64,000 bases of DNA from positions 908,001 through 972,000 of the forward strand of contig BSDZ01000019.1 in assembly GCA_030268105.1 (NCBI GenBank). The letters are read 5' to 3'. Source of the stretch: Volvox africanus. Taxonomy: Eukaryota > Chlorophyta > Chlorophyceae > Chlamydomonadales > Volvocaceae. This document shows positions 1-11,835 of the stretch, piece by piece. The first letter of the stretch is position 1, and each line of letters begins with the position of its first letter. The position numbers were made by a program, and so were the translations under genes. The notes under the pieces were generated by a model. That model did not search any database and was not told where the DNA came from. It saw nothing but the letters and a program-made list of their open reading frames with translations.

Positions 1-200
1 ATGAGGAGACTATTCGCTACCTTTGGCTAGATAATTCGATGATTAATATTTTTGTATCTCTAACGAATCCTTTTCTGTTGAGCATCATGGATTGTAGGAA
101 CGATGCGGAGGTACACCACGTTTGACTCCTTTGAATGGCAACAAAGTCGATTTTGTTGATCGGAATTTCGGGACACCTATGTGCTACAGGTGTCACTGAC

Positions 201-840
201 GACCTTATCTTAAAGAAGTGATAAGCATGATGGGGTTGACCCCATAGTCGTCTAATCGTTCAGGTTACCCTCGTTGATGAGGGTAAGCATCCCATCGTGG
301 GCAGAATCACCCTTAGTCGACGTGAGACCCTTTGTGTGTTAGGGCCCAATGAGTGCAACAAGGTCTCTCGGAGACAGCACTACATGGACATTGGGTGCCG
401 CGACATAACGACAGTACCGCACGCGCATCGATATGGAGTCCAGCACAATTGGCCATTGTGCAAAAGGGAACCTATCGCCTATGGTACCTTGTCTGTCATA
501 CTAAGATGTCACACCAAAGGAGGGCATAACTGTGCGGAGCCTGCGGTTAATTTCGTTTAGCGGCGTTCGTCCGCCGAAAAAAAGAACCCAAGCTTGAAGG
601 ATGTAAGAGAAGCTTATCAAATGATATGGAAAAACATCCATGAATTGCTTGTGAGGCCTTGGGTGCAATCGATTGCCACCGCGCAGTCTCTTGTGAAAGA
701 TTCTGAGGTCGCAGTCCCCCTTATTCCCAAATTATACTGATGCATTTGTCATCCTGGGGCTCCAACCTATGTTACCTGCTGACTATACGATCCCTCTTGT
801 GCTCGAGCACAACCCGTTTCACAACCTATGTACAGGTTAA
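201..840 (+). pseudogene. A1 protease and protease-RT linker remnant
   Basis: Shares the tract with GGTTACCCTCG, then GGGTAAGCATCCCATCGTGG, seen in every other protease region of this window (for example 5370-5405 and 13610-13645), followed by linker sequence homologous to the intact B5 pol. The DTGASDDF motif is unrecognisable and the frame is lost several times. Bases 1-200 match the reverse complement of about 47650-47850 in A7, so both copies share this decayed stretch. Confidence 0.7.
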
Positions 841-858
841 GCTGCCAAAGTTGAGCGG

Positions 859-2091
859 ATGAAGCGGCAAGTGGGGGATCTCTTCGCAAAGGGTATGATT
901 CGGCCCAGCACATCGCCATATTCTACACCGATATTGTTCGTCGGTAAGAAGGATGGGACGTTGCGTATGTGTATTGATTATCGGGGCTTAAATGCGACCA
1001 CGATTAAAAATCGCTACCCTTTGCCGCGCGTCGATGACCTGCTCGATAAGTTGAGAGGCTCAGCTTATTTTTCCTCGATTGACCTTCGACAGGGGTATAA
1101 TCAGATACGCATCGCTGCTTCTGATATTCCGAAAACCGCTTTCCAGACCCCCTTTGGTCACTTCGAGTACACGGTCTTGTCGTTTGAACTTACTAATGCG
1201 CCCGCCACATTTCAAGCAGTGATGGATCGCATGTTCAGACCGTATATCGACAGGTTCATCGTTTGTTATTTGGACGATATTTTAATATATTCCAAGACGT
1301 GCAAGGAGCACCTGAAGCATCTAGAGCTTGTGCTTGAGGTGATGAAGCGGGAGCAATTGTTTGCTAAACGCGCCAAGTGTTTTTGGGCGCAGCCTCAGGT
1401 GGAATATTTGGGCCACATCGTGTCGGCCACTGGAATAAGGATGGACCCACGGAAGGTAGCTGTGGTTCACGATTGGCCCGTGCCTCAGAACCACACCGAA
1501 CTATGCCAGTTCTTAGGTTTGACCAACTACTTCCGTAAGTTTATTAATAAATACTCCATTATTGCGGCCCCACTTACAAATCCGACGAAGAAAGGATGTT
1601 TCACTTCTCTCGAGGCCTGGACACCCGAGTGCCAGCGGGCATTCAAAGAGCTCAAGCGAATCGTCACCGACGACGTTACCCTCTCTTTTCCTGATTACTC
1701 GTTGCCATTTCATGTTGAAGTTATATCGGATGCTTCCCTACATGGAAGCGGCGCTGTATTGTTGCAGGAAGGACGACCGATCACCTTCACGAGTAAGAAG
1801 ATCTCGGGTGCGGAGACCTGATACACGACCAGAGAGCAGGAGCTGTTGGCAGTTCTGCATGCTTTAATGGAATGGCGCTGTTACCTCGAAGGCCACCCTT
1901 TTACACTGAAGACCGATCACAAACCGCTGACATGTTTACAGAGTGTTCCCACGCTTAACCGACGACAAGCCTGGTGGATGGAGTATCTATCTCGTTTCGA
2001 CTGTACATGGGAATATATCGCCGGCAGAATTAATATTGCTGACGCCCTCAGTCGACACCCACCATTACATGCTGCGATTCTGGCAGCACCG
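859..2091 (+). pseudogene. A1 reverse transcriptase and RNase H
   Basis: Would copy element RNA into DNA. Visible RT motifs include [51 protein letters not shown] and the catalytic YLDDI box near 1270-1285. RNase H follows with SDASLHGSGAVLLQEGRPI, a TGA break at 1819-1821, and then LKTDHKPLT and the end IADALSRHP. The frame is open from 859 to 1821 and again from 1846. The reading ends at a deletion near 2091 that removes the RNase H-integrase linker. Confidence 0.85.
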
Positions 2092-3405
2092 GTTACGACG
2101 ATGCTTTACGCTACGATATTCTTGCTCGGTTCCACGAGGACCCATTAGCAGGACATCCTGGAAGTACGCGATTGGCAGAGCTAGTACGACGCTCGTTCTG
2201 GTGGCCGCGCGTGGTGAAGGATGCGGAAAACTTCGTGCACAGGTGCAGTTTATGTCAGCGCAATAAAGCACTATCCGGTAAGGGCCAGGGTTTGTTACAA
2301 CCTTTACCTATACCAGATGCCCCTTGGGAAAGTGTTTCTATGGACTTCGTAGTCGTGCTGCCCAAAACTGAGGGGGGATACGACTAGGTGTTCATTATGG
2401 TTGATCGCTTGACTAAGATGGTTCACTTAGCCCCCTGCACCTCGTCTTGCACAGCTGAGCAAACAGCACGATTATTTTTTGATAATGTGCTACGATTGCA
2501 TGGCGTTCCTAAAAATGTGATATCCGATCGCGGCGGTCAATTCACGTCTAAGTTTTGGGAAGCGCTATGTGAACTCGTCGGTATGAGCGTTCATTTGAGC
2601 ACAGCATATCATCCACAATCCGATGGGCAAACCGAACGCACAAACCGCACGCTGGGCGATATGTTAAGGAATTTCGCGGGACGCACACCCTCCGTTTGGG
2701 ATACGTTTCTAACTTCAGCAGAATTCGCGCTTAACAATGCTGTTAACCGCTCGACAGGTCAAAGCCCCTTCTTTCTGAATTATGGATTCCATCCTGCTCT
2801 ACCCTTGTGGCGAGAGTTGGAGATAAATATCCCTGTGGCTAAAACCTTTGCCAAGTCGTTCCTATCCCGCATGACAGACGCGAAAGCATGTTTGGACGCG
2901 GCACAACAACGGACAACGGACTACTATAATAAATCCAAATGAGACGTGACGTTTTCGGTGGGACAGATGGTGTTGTTGAGCACCAAGAACCTGCGTTCCC
3001 GAAAATTACTGCCCCGTTGGATCGGTCCTTATCCTGTTGTTCGCATGGTAGGAAATGTAGCTGTGGAGCTATCCCTACCCTCTGACATGAATATTCACCC
3101 CACGTTTCATATCTCCCTCATCCGCCCTTATCGCGGCACAGCACCCGTTACAAACGACACCGATGCCCCTGCAGTAATGGACCCTGGTCCCGAGACCTGG
3201 ATCGCAGGCAAGCAAAAGGTGTATGATGTGGAGCGAATACTGGATTATCGGGTTTGTCGTATAGGTCGACAGCGACGAAAGCAGAAAGTGCACGAATATC
3301 TGGTCAAGTGGACTGGCTATTCTAGCGAGCACAACTCTTGGGAGCCGACGCGTAATTTCTCGCCAGAAATGAAGCCCCTATTGGAGGAAGCTCGTCTACG
3401 TCTAT
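2092..3405 (+). pseudogene. A1 integrase with C-terminal chromodomain
   Basis: Zinc-binding HHCC remnant (FVHRCSLCQRNKALSGKG near 2230-2285), then the DDE core: MDFVVVLPKTEGGYD, VISDRGGQFTSKFWEAL and QSDGQTERTNRTLGDM. A TAG at 2385-2387 and a TGA at 2941-2943 break the frame. The C-terminus has the chromodomain signature EYLVKWTGYSSEHNSWEP near 3292-3345, typical of chromoviruses, which use it for chromatin targeting. Sequence after about 3405 is LTR, because the natural pol end and polypurine tract are deleted. Confidence 0.85.
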
Positions 3406-3430
3406 CTAATTTGCATACATACGATATACT

Positions 3431-3682
3431 CATTTATAGTCGGCCTGAGCTATTCCAGCATAGCATCTCCAGCCGGATGATGAACATTTCCCGCGGGGTC
3501 TGACGGCCATCTACCGATTTGTAAGCGAAGACTATTGTAAGTTGGATCTTTCCTTATTGTTGAGTCTTCGGCTGTCACTTTGCTTGCATTGAATCGCCTT
3601 GCTGTTCGTAAGTTTGGTGTGCACTTAGCTAACATCCAGACGAGCAGATTCAGTGCATGATTGAAGAAGGAAGGATACAACA
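3431..3682 (+). repeat. LTR-A, 3' portion only
   Basis: Matches the last part of the full LTR-A at 8779-9591, from ACTCATTTAT to the terminal GGATACAACA. It ends A1 and is directly followed by the leader and gag of A2, so one LTR remnant now serves two elements, the layout expected after unequal recombination. Confidence 0.85.
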
Positions 3683-3912
3683 CTGGTTACAACTTGCGTT
3701 CTAATCAGCTGGAGGCTTTGATCGCGCGGACTACAGGGACCTACTGAGTACGTATATGCCATATCTACTCGAAGCCTGCAAGAGTACTGTCGGTGCGCTG
3801 ACCGAATTGCTTGTGCTCTTGTGCTAGATTCGTGTGAATCGCTTGCACACTTGCTTTAGAATTATGTGCATCGTTTATTGTCACGCAATTTGAATGTATT
3901 GGTCAGTGTTCC

Positions 3913-4775
3913 ATGATGGCGGGACGTGACGACCCGTCGTTTGTAGGCTTGGCATGTCAACCTGAGCCGGGTACCGTTCCTAGAACGTTTGATAGGGATC
4001 CTGAGACTATTGACACAATTACTGCTCAAGATCCTCTTGTGCTTCAGGCCCCTATCCATCTTACTACGCCACGCTTGGCGGCCATGATGGTTACAGATGG
4101 AACTGCTGATCAACAGGGTTTGCTGCCGCCTCAAATGCAAGACCGCGCCGACGGTAGTGAGGTGAAGAGGTTTACTATCCCGGCACCGAAATTGTTTATC
4201 TTGTATGATATGAATGTTGAACGTGACATTGCAAATGCAACTCGTTCATATCTACGTGATGTTAGGAAGTACCTGGAGTTGGTCCGTGGCGGTGAACATG
4301 ATGAGGTGAGGTGTCTCTTTGTTGGGAATACCCTCGAGGGTATAGCGAAGACATGGTATGATCAATGGATCACTGCATGGGAAAACTTCACGTTTGATGA
4401 GTTGACTGTCACCCTGCTTGCACGCTTTACCCCAGAAGCTCAGTCACGTGATATTGAGGCACACTGTATGTTAGCCTTTGGCTCGTTTTTCATGTTTCCG
4501 AATGAAACTGTAACTGCCTACTAATCACGTTTTGAGGCTCTTGTGATGCCAATTGTCCTAAGAGCTGAGATGCGTATTCCAGCTAGACAGAATGCTTTGA
4601 GATTTGTGCCTCATGTGACTGCCATGCAAACGCAGGACCCATGACTGACAAAATGGGAGTGCATGCAATCCAAGCTTGTGCGTTGGAAGGAGATCACTCT
4701 CTGTTGGAGATGTGCGGTGGGTCATCTCATGAGGGATTGCCGTAGTTGCCGCCTTTGACCCCACGGTCAAAGTAG
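3913..4775 (+). pseudogene. A2 gag
   Basis: Structural capsid and nucleocapsid protein. From the ATG at 3913, MMAGRDDPSFVGLACQPEPG aligns with the starts of the family B gags, and CLFVGNTLEGIAKTWYDQW is the conserved gag core also seen at 10390, 24480 and 41060. A TAA at 4522-4524 interrupts it just before SRFEALV. A decayed zinc-knuckle region follows to about 4756, then a TAG in a GGGG context at 4773-4775, where the other copies have the gag stop. Confidence 0.8.
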
Positions 4776-5690
4776 GGGAGTGCCTGGATTGATGCGGAGT
4801 TGACTCCATCCGGGACAGCTGAACAAATGTATGGTCGATGGTCATTTGTACGCCCAACTGTGAAGCATCGTTGCTTTTAGTCCTTGAGAACGTATCTTTT
4901 TGTTCATCCTCTCATCTCAAAGTGAGCCGTTCGAACAGCTGGTCAGGTACAGGAGATGTAGACATCAATGTCCGGACACTGCCGCATGTGTGTTGCTACC
5001 GTTTTATAGCCAACGTAGGGCTACCGCTTTGTTAAAAGGTATGCAACGTGTCCTCCGATTTGAGTCGGGCACTGTAATGGTTAATGGTGTGGACGTGGCG
5101 AGATCCCCAGTTCCGTTGCCGGGATTGTCCTATGACTTTGATGTCTGGTATGAAGCTCCTGTGGCGGGTTTTGTTAATTTTGAGCTTGCCCTGGGATCAC
5201 TTTTGTTATCTATGGAGTCGACTCCGACAGGTTATTGTGTTTCCATTATTGAAGTCGGCCTCGCTCGTTGAATGACAAAAGCACTTGAGGATACCAGTGC
5301 CAGTGACGACTTCATCTCGGCAAAGGAGGTGAATGTGTTGGGGTCGACCCCACAGTCGTCTGATTGTGACAGGTTACCCTCGTTGATGAGGGTAAGCATC
5401 CCATCATGGGCAGAATCACCCTAAGCCTATCGATAGGCCCTCTGCGTGTTAGGGCCCAACCGTATGTGCTACAAGGTCTTTCGGAGATAGCACTACATGG
5501 ACATTGGGTGCCGTGACATAACAACAGTACCGCGCGCACATCGATATGGTGTCCAGCACAATTGGCCATTGTGCAAAAGGGAACCTATCGCCTAAGGTAC
5601 CTTGTCTGTCGTATCAAGATGTCACACCAGAGGAGGGCGGAACTGTGCGGAGCCTGTGGTTAATTTCGTTCTAGCGGCGTTCGTCCGCCA
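4776..5690 (+). pseudogene. A2 methyltransferase-like domain and protease
   Basis: The stretch 4900-5160 encodes LLPFYSQRRATALLKGMQRV and YDFDVWYEAP, homologous to the domain upstream of protease in B5 and B9. The protease core near 5287-5325 reads DTSASDDFIS where the intact copies read [10 protein letters not shown], so the glycine is lost. Multiple frameshifts are present; no function is expected. Confidence 0.72.
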
Positions 5691-8600
5691 AAGTAAAGAA
5701 CCCAAGCTTGTAGGGTGCAAAAGAAGCCTATCAAATGATAAGGGAAGGCGCCCATGAATTGCTTGTGAGGCCTTGGGTGCAATCGATTGCTACCACCGTG
5801 TACTCTCTTGTGAAAAATTCTGAGGTCGCAGCCCCCCCCATTGCCAAACTATACTGATGCATTTGTCATCCCGGGGCTCCCACCTATGTTACCTGCTGAC
5901 CATACAATCCCTCTTGTGCCTGAGTACAACCCGTTTCACAACCTATGTACAGGTTAAGCCCGCTAAAGTTGAGCGGATGAAGCGGCAAGTGCGGGATCTC
6001 CTCGCAAAGGGTATGATTCGGCCCAGCACATCGCCATATTCTACACCGATATTGTTCGTCGGTAAGAAGGATGGGACGTTGCGCATGTGCATTGATTATC
6101 GGGGCCTGAATGCGACTGCGATTAAAAATCGCTACCCTTTGCCGCGTGTTGATGACCTGCTCGATAAGCTGAAGGGCTCAGCTTATTTTTCCTCGATTGA
6201 TCTGCAACAGGGGTGTAATCAGATACGCATCGCTGCTTCTGATATTCCGAAAACCGCTTTCCGGACCCCCTTTGGTCACTTCGAGTACACGGTCTTGTCA
6301 TTTGGACTTACTAATGTGCCCGCCACATTTCAAGCAGTGATGGACCGCATGTTCAGACCGTATATCGACAGGTTCGTCGTTTGTTATTTGGATGATATTT
6401 TAGTATATTCCAAGACGCGTGAGGAGCACTTGAAGCATCTCAAGCTCGTGCTTGAGGTGATGAAGCGGGAGCAATTGTTTGCTAAACGCGCAAAATGTTC
6501 TTGGGCGCAGCCTTAAGTGGAATATTTGGGCCACATCGTGTCGGCCACTGGAATAAGGATGGACCCACGGAAGGTAGCTGTGGTTCACGATTGGCCCGTG
6601 CCTCAGAACCACACCGAACTATGCCAGTTCTTAGGTTTGACCAACTACTTCCGTAAGTTTATTAATAAATACTCCATTATTGCGGCCCCACTTACAAATC
6701 CGACGAAGAAAGGATGTTTCACTTCTCTCGAGGCCTGGACACCCGAGTGCCAGCGGGCATTCAAAGAGCTCAAGCGAATCGTCACCGACGACGTTACCCT
6801 CTCTTTTCCTGATTACTCGTTGCCATTTCATGTTGAAGTTATATCGGATGCTTCCCTACATGGAAGCGGCGCTGTATTGTTGCAGGAAGGACGACCGATC
6901 ACCTTCACGAGTAAGAAATTCTTGGGTGCGGAGACCCGCTACACGACAGGAGAGCAGGAGCTGTTGGCAGTTCTGCATGCTTTAATGGAATGGCGCTGTT
7001 ACCTTGAAGGCCGCCCTTTTACACTGAAGACCGATCACAAACCGCTGACATGTTTACAGAGTGTTCCCACGCTTAACAGACGACAAGCCCGGTGGATGGA
7101 GTATCTATCTCGTTTTGACTGTACATGGGAATATATCGCCGGCAGAATTAATATTGCTGACGCCCTCAGTCGACACCCACCATTACATGCTGCGATTCTG
7201 GCAGCACCGGTTACTCGTTCGCGCAGTCAGGAGGTGCCAATAGCAGCGGACCTTGCGTAGCGACTCAAGGTGGCGTATGAAGTGGATCCATGGTTTGCTT
7301 CGCCAAGTAATGTGGAACGTTTGCACAGGCGCAATGATTTGTGGCTGCGGAGGGATGGCTCGACCACACAAATCGTCGTGCCGAACGATGACGCTTTACG
7401 CTACGATATTCTTGCTCGGTTCCACGAGGACCCGTTAGCAGGACATCCTGGAAGTACGCGATTGGCAGAGCTAGTACGACGCTCGTTCTGGTGGCCGCGC
7501 GTGGTGAAGGATGCAGAAAACTTCGTGCACAGGTGCAGTTTATGTCAGCGCAATAAAGCACTATCCGGTAAGGGCCAGGGGTTATTGCAACCTTTGCCTA
7601 TTCCAGATGCCCCTTGGGAAAGTGTTTCAATGGACTTCGTAGTCGTGCTGCCCAAAACTGAGGGGGGATATGACTCGGTGTTCGTTATGGTCGATCGTGA
7701 CTATGATGGTTCACTTAGCCCCCTGCACCTCGTCTTGCACCGCTGAGCAAACAGCACGATTATTTTTTGATAACGTAGTCCGATTGCATGGCGTTCCTAA
7801 AAATGTGATATCCGATCGCGGCGGTCAATTCACGTCTAAGTTTTGAGAAGTGCTATGTGAATTTGTCGGTATGCGCATTCATCTGAGCACAGCATATCAT
7901 TCACAATCCGATGGGCAAACCGAACGCACAAATCGCACTTTGGGCGACATGTTACAAAATTTTGCGGGACGCACACCCTCCGTATGGGATGCGTTTCTGA
8001 CTTCGGCAGAATTCGCGCTTTACAACGCTGTTAATTGCTCGACAGGTCAAAGCCCCTTCTTTCTGAATTATGGATTCCATCCTGCTCTACCCGTGCGGAA
8101 GTGAACATCCCTGTGGCTAAAACCTTTGCCAAGTCGTTCCTATCCCGCATGACAGACGCGAAGGCATGTTTGGAAGCGGCACAACAACGGACGACGGACT
8201 ACTATAATAAATCCAAACGAGACGTAATAATAATAATTTTCGGTGGGACAAATGGTTTTGTTGAGCACCAAGAACCTGTGTTCGCTCGCCGACGGTTCCC
8301 GGAAATTACTATCTCGCTGGAGTGGTCCATATCCCGTTGTTCACATGGTAGGAAATGTAGCTGTGGAGCTATCCCTACCCTCTGACATGAATATTCACCC
8401 CACGTTTCATATCTCCCTCATCCGTCCGTATCGTGGTACGACACCTGTTACAAACAACACCGATGCCCCTGCAGTAATGGACCCCGGTCCTGAGACCTGG
8501 ATCGCAGGCAAACAAAAGGTGTATCATGTGGAGTGAATCCTAGATTATCGGGTTCGTTGTATAGGTCGACAACAATGAAAGCGGAAGGGACACCAGTACC

Positions 8601-8719
8601 TGGTCAAGTGGACTGGCTATTCTAGCGAGCACAAGTCTTGGGAGCCGACGCGTAATTTCTTGCCAGAAATGAAGCCCCTATTGGAGGAAGCTCGTCTACG
8701 TGCCACACAGACCCAATGA
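5691..8719 (+). pseudogene. A2 pol: RT, RNase H, integrase, chromodomain
   Basis: RT is readable from about 5970 ([20 protein letters not shown]) through YLDDI near 6388, a TAA at 6515-6517, RNase H to LHAAILAAPV, a TAG at 7258-7260, integrase zinc finger and DDE core (7270-8100) with frameshifts near 7700 and a TGA near 7845, and integrase C-terminus 8243-8536. The chromodomain ends with PLLEEARLRATQTQ and TGA at about 8719. The nucleotide sequence is very close to A1 over RT and RNase H. Confidence 0.85.
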
Positions 8720-8762
8720 TCTCTGCAGTCGATGCTGTCCGATGCAGCGAGGACGCTGCATA

Positions 8763-8778
8763 CGGGAGGGGGGATAGT
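8763..8778 (+). promoter_or_regulatory. Polypurine tract of A2
   Basis: CGGGAGGGGGGATAGT sits directly against the 3' LTR start at 8779. The same purine run precedes every complete family A or B 3' LTR here (for example 15410-15426 and 53786-53801). It would prime plus-strand DNA synthesis. Confidence 0.85.
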
Positions 8779-9591
8779 TGTTGTACGCGGTTCGATCACC
8801 ATTTGCACCGAAGTAGGCCGCAATACATTCGAGCATTATGGAGCATGATATAATCATATTAGCATGATATATTCGAGTATATCTAGCTAATCAGGCACGT
8901 CGCATTATCATCTACGACATCACGCTGTCGGTCAATATGTTTGACTAGAGGCTGATATCATTGCGTGATCTATCTATTGGCATAATATCCCACGTAATAA
9001 TACTTTGAATATTATTACCTCATCCGTGTCATAAACCATACGCGTATGCGAGAACGCAATGATCGCGATGGTTGGGTCGGCAACCGAATATCGATATTTG
9101 GACCTTCGCATATTGCATACGTTGCATCCATTAATATCACGGGTTACGTGATATTTAGAATAGTGCTACGAAGGTACTCACACTTGAGATCGGAATCCAG
9201 TGAGACCTGTACTGCACATCGGTATCGCGACGTGATAGGTGCGAGGACAGCCGCCTAGAGACTGAAGTCTGCTCGATGCTACTTTGGACTAAGTACTTGC
9301 GTACTTAACTCAGTCTTATTCCCATATATACGTTTTACTCATTTATATTCGGCCTGAGCTATTCCAGCATATCATTTCCAGCCGGATGATGAACGCTGCC
9401 TGAGGGGTCTGATGGCAGACTTCTAATTTGCAACTGAAGATTATTGTAAGTTGAATCTTTCCCTATCTATAAGTCTTCCGCTGTTATGTTGCTCGCACTG
9501 AAGTGTCTTGCTGTTCGTAAGCACCATGCACATGTAGCTAACACTCAGATGTGCAGATTCAGTGCATGATCGAAGAAGGAAGGATACAACA
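8779..9591 (+). repeat. LTR-A, complete (813 bp)
   Basis: Begins TGTTGTACGCGG and ends GGATACAACA, so the termini are the inverted TGTTG/CAACA typical of LTRs. It contains the 18 bp palindrome-like CCGAATATCGATATTTGG near 9085, the TAATAATACTTTGAATATT inverted repeat near 8996, a TATA-like ATATATACG near 9325 and a GTAAGT at 9446-9451. Confidence 0.92.
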
Positions 9592-9773
9592 TCAGCGATG
9601 CGGCTGGTAGTGCAATGTGACAAGTCGCAATCCATGGCGTCAAAGTAGCTAAATATATGCAAATGTATTCATAACTAGTATGAATTTGTTACGTTCGCTT
9701 ATCGCCTTGTAGAGTCGCATTGACCTACATATAGGCGGTAATTGAACTGTAATACAAAACTTGCAAAATCATG
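9592..9773 (-). repeat. Inverted LTR-B-like fragment, decayed
   Basis: Near 9700-9760 the sequence resembles the inverted start of an LTR-B (CGCCTTGTAG.GTCGCATTGACCTAC, then GGCGG). Upstream AAATATATGCAAATGTATT matches the AT-rich inverted repeat of that LTR. It is too diverged to define its ends. Confidence 0.5.
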
Positions 9774-10225
9774 CTCGTGATGCCAATGTGCAGTACAAAT
9801 CACACTGGATCACGGTCCCAAGTGTGAGTATTATCAGAGCACTCTCCTGAATATCGCGTAATTCATGAGTTAAACGAATGCAACGTATGCATGGTGCAAA
9901 GGTCTGAATATCGATATTCGGTTGCTGACCAACCATCACGATCATTGCATTTCCACATACACGTCTGGTTCATGATACGAATGATGTAATAATATTTGAA
10001 ATATTATTACTTGATGTATTATGTCATAATGGTGTCATGTATTGGTGTCAACCTCGAGTCAAACATGTTGACTGACAGCCCGATGTCACGAGTGATGATG
10101 CGGAGTACCAATTTAACTAGATATACATGAATATATCACGCCAGTATGCTCATATCATGTTTATCCATGCTTTGGTAAATTCAAGACTACTTCGGCATGG
10201 ATGGTGATTGAACCAGTGTACAACA
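9774..10225 (-). repeat. Inverted LTR-A fragment
   Basis: Reverse complement of the 5' half of LTR-A, ending GGTGATTGAACCAGTGTACAACA, which mirrors the LTR start TGTTGTAC. It abuts gag of A3 in the opposite orientation, so it is a rearrangement junction and not A3's own LTR. Confidence 0.8.
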
Positions 10226-11223
10226 TGGAGGTGATGAAATTGTCTATTCCTGTGCCGAAGCTGAACATTTTGGTTGATGAAAAGATGAAAAATACAGGAC
10301 GTAGCATTGCAGATACGACGCGTGCATACGTCCGTGATGCTAAGAAATATCTGCAGGCAGTCCAGGGTGGCAGTTGTGATCCCATCAAATGCCTTTTTGT
10401 TGGAAACACTCTTGAGGGTGCTGTGAAGGATTGGTATGATGAGTGGACCACCGCTAGTGCCGAATACACGTTTGACGAGTTGATTGAAGCGTTGCTCGCT
10501 TGCCTTGCCACTGAAGGCCACTTGTGCGGCGTTGAGGCTCGTAAGACATTGGCACAAGGCACGTACCATATGCGTCCGAACGAGACTGTCCCCGCATACC
10601 AATTGCGCTTCAAAGCGCTGGTGACTCCTATTATTAACCTGCCCGAAGAAGATTGCGTGTTTTGGTTCCATCGTGAACTGTAAGAGTCTTTGGCAAGATG
10701 GTGTGCCACCGATCTTAATGGGGAGCCATTCCAGTCTTACACTGCCCTTGTGAAGTTTGTAAGGGGGGCTGAAGTTCGTAACTTGGCTGGGCGTGAAGTT
10801 AAACAAGCCCATCCTCGTGTACATGCAATGCGAATGCAGGAACCGCATGAGGAGGCGGAGCCCAAGGACCGGAGCCCCGTTTGCCAACACCCCGCAACAG
10901 CTGCGACAGCCGTACGAACGGATAGATGTCGCAACGTTAACGGAGGTCAAAGCCCAGGCGCTCGTGGGTCCACGGGGGCAGGACCAAGCGCAGGTCCGTA
11001 CAAAGGAAAACGAAGGGGGAGCACGCCAACTATAGCTGTTGCGCAGAACGCCGTCCCTAGTGTGAAAAGGCCACATACGGATGATCCGTACATGCAGAAG
11101 TGGGAATGCCGACGTTCTGAGTTTGACCGCCGGAAACTTGCTAATCTGTGCCTGAGCTGTGCAGGGGAGCATCCCACTAGAGACTGTCCATCGTTGCCGC
11201 CTTTCGTTCCAAGGCCAACTTAG
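10226..11223 (+). pseudogene. A3 gag, N-terminus missing
   Basis: Conserved core VMKLSIPVPKLN, YVRDAKKYLQAVQGG, CLFVGNTLEGAVKDWYDEW and FDELIEALLACLA. A TAA at 10681-10683 breaks the frame, and reading continues with WCATDLNGEPFQSY to the zinc knuckle CLSCAGEHPTRDC (spacing CX2CX3HX4C). Gag ends PFVPRPT followed by TAG at 11221-11223, and the same frame continues downstream. A shorter methyl-accepting or nuclear role is not suggested by anything visible. Confidence 0.83.
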
Positions 11224-11835
11224 GAAATTGCCTGGGTTGTGGAGGAAGGGACTTCTCCCGGTACTGAAAGACTTGTGCGTGGCCAGTTGTTGTCTATGCG
11301 ACCCGCTGTGAAGGCTCTGCAAAACCTTCTATTCTTGGACAAATTGAACACGCTATCAGGCGATGTTTTTCGCTTGACGGCTGCACGGGACTTGATCGCT
11401 TTGACCCACTGTGTAATTTGTTCTCACCACGCTGTCCTCTTTCGTCCCTCAATTTGTCCGGTCACGTTACTTTGTTTATCCCTTCATCTTTTCGGGAGCT
11501 GTGTGAACAGCTCACCAAGTACAGAAGATGTCGACGCCAAAGTCTGGGCACAGCAGCATGCGTGCTGATACCATCCTACAGCCAGCGAAGGGCTGCTGTG
11601 CTACTGGAAGGCATGCAATGTGTCCTTAGATTCGAGTGGGACACCATTTTGTTTAATGGTGTGGATGTGGCGGGAGCCCCAGTACAGTTACCAGGGTTAT
11701 CTTATGCTGTTGACGTTTGGTATGAAGCTCCTGTGGCGGATTTTACCAGGTTTGAACCTGCTCTAGGGTCACTCTTACTTTCCGTGGAGTCCGCTCCGAC
11801 AGGAAATCGTGTCCATATTGTTGAGATTGGCCTCG
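11224..11835 (+). pseudogene. A3 methyltransferase-like domain between gag and protease
   Basis: The frame stays open after the gag TAG (EIAWVVEEGTSPG...), then shifts once near 11365. In the shifted frame it encodes LFIPSSFRELCEQLTKYRR, TAACVLIPSYSQRRAAVLLE, RFEWDTILFNGVDV and VDVWYEAP. It aligns with the family C domain that has WINPPYN; here the NPPY position reads IPSS, so catalysis is not expected. Confidence 0.72.

Larger units (their letters stand above)
1..3682 (+). mobile_element. Ty3/gypsy family A element A1, decayed, cut by window edge
   Basis: The segment runs protease remnant, RT, RNase H, integrase, chromodomain, then the last 250 bp of an LTR-A. Gag lies outside the window or is lost. 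Several stops and deletions break pol, and the polypurine tract plus most of the 3' LTR are deleted: the sequence jumps from the end of pol near 3405 to mid-LTR near 3431. Clearly a dead copy. Confidence 0.88.
3683..9591 (+). mobile_element. Ty3/gypsy family A element A2
   Basis: Order: leader, gag, methyltransferase-like domain, protease, RT, RNase H, integrase, chromodomain, polypurine tract and complete 3' LTR. All domains are present but stops, frameshifts and small indels are frequent. Its gag is more diverged from the other copies than its pol is. The leader (3683-3912) keeps homology to the family B leader ORF region (AGTACTGTCGGT... near 3785). Confidence 0.88.
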
